A stretch of 64,000 bases of DNA from Sinotaia quadrata (lineage: Eukaryota; Mollusca; Gastropoda; Architaenioglossa; Viviparidae), in NCBI GenBank assembly GCA_028829895.1, contig CM054177.1, positions 80,503,663-80,567,662 of the forward strand. Reading direction: 5' to 3'. A program made the position numbers and the translations under genes. Each line of letters opens with the position of its first letter. Position 1 is the stretch's first letter. A model generated the notes under the pieces. That model was not told the DNA's origin. It saw nothing but the letters and a program-made list of their open reading frames with translations, and did not search any database. Below, in pieces: positions 63,807 to 64,000 of this stretch.

Positions 63807-64000
63807 GCGTTCCGCCCGGTAAAGACAGCAGAATCATTAAGTTGTACAGTTATTCTATTTAACATTTTTAATTTGAGCAAACTTAATCCTCGCTTACTTA
63901 TTCTTGAAAGAAATTAAAGGATCGTGAAACCAAGTAAAAGGCAGAAGCTAAATATAAATTTTAAAAATTAGGAGAACAACATTGTGTTCAAATTCAAAAC

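Larger units (their letters stand above)
54510..64000 (+). other. eIF4A intron 7 (runs off the window)
   Basis: Donor GTATGT. At least 9.5 kb, far longer than the other introns (2.0-3.6 kb). It carries the decayed hAT element, the two H/ACA-like RNAs, a dispersed repeat and a fourth piggyBac-like copy. I searched it for the next eIF4A exon (the region after the VEREEW-type junction) and found none. The stretch 58200-60165 is AT-rich without recognised features. Confidence 0.75.

Overview
This is a eukaryotic, almost certainly metazoan, nuclear window. It is AT-rich, has long spliceosomal introns with GT..AG borders, dense micro- and minisatellites, and cut-and-paste DNA transposons. The one unambiguous protein-coding gene encodes the DEAD-box translation initiation factor eIF4A. 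Its protein sequence, together with the minisatellite load and long introns, suits a lophotrochozoan, most likely a mollusc and perhaps a cephalopod. That placement is inference, not proof.

Layout. Positions 1 to about 38.5 kb are gene-poor. I find no convincing exon there. The region is a patchwork of more than twenty local minisatellite arrays (units about 19 to 110 bp), (TG)n/(CA)n tracts, a few dispersed repeats, a strong 32-bp-arm hairpin near 21.35 kb, and an A/C-rich, T-poor block (21.96-23.04 kb) that gives overlapping open frames on both strands.

From 38.5 kb to the right edge lies the eIF4A locus on the + strand. Seven coding exons (38,823-54,509) give 261 residues, from the start Met through motif III (SAT) into the second RecA domain. 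The last ~145 codons are not visible and should lie beyond 64 kb. A 15-nt pyrimidine tract starting with C lies 34 nt before the ATG and looks like the 5' end of a TOP mRNA. A perfect CRE palindrome lies about 250 bp further upstream.

The eIF4A introns hold several nested elements. Four piggyBac-like non-autonomous copies have CCCTTTA-type ends at TTAA sites. One 2.4-kb decayed hAT element is bounded by a near-perfect 8-bp target duplication, and a 172-bp MITE made from its own ends has a perfect 8-bp duplication. A second hAT-type MITE is also present. Most interesting, intron 7 contains two copies, 1.7 kb apart, of a 136-138 nt sequence with every hallmark of an H/ACA snoRNA: two hairpins with pockets, an H box ATATAA, and ACA three nt from the end. 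The guide pockets are identical in the two copies. Vertebrate EIF4A genes are also snoRNA hosts, so this looks like a conserved type of host-gene arrangement with a lineage-specific duplicated guide RNA.
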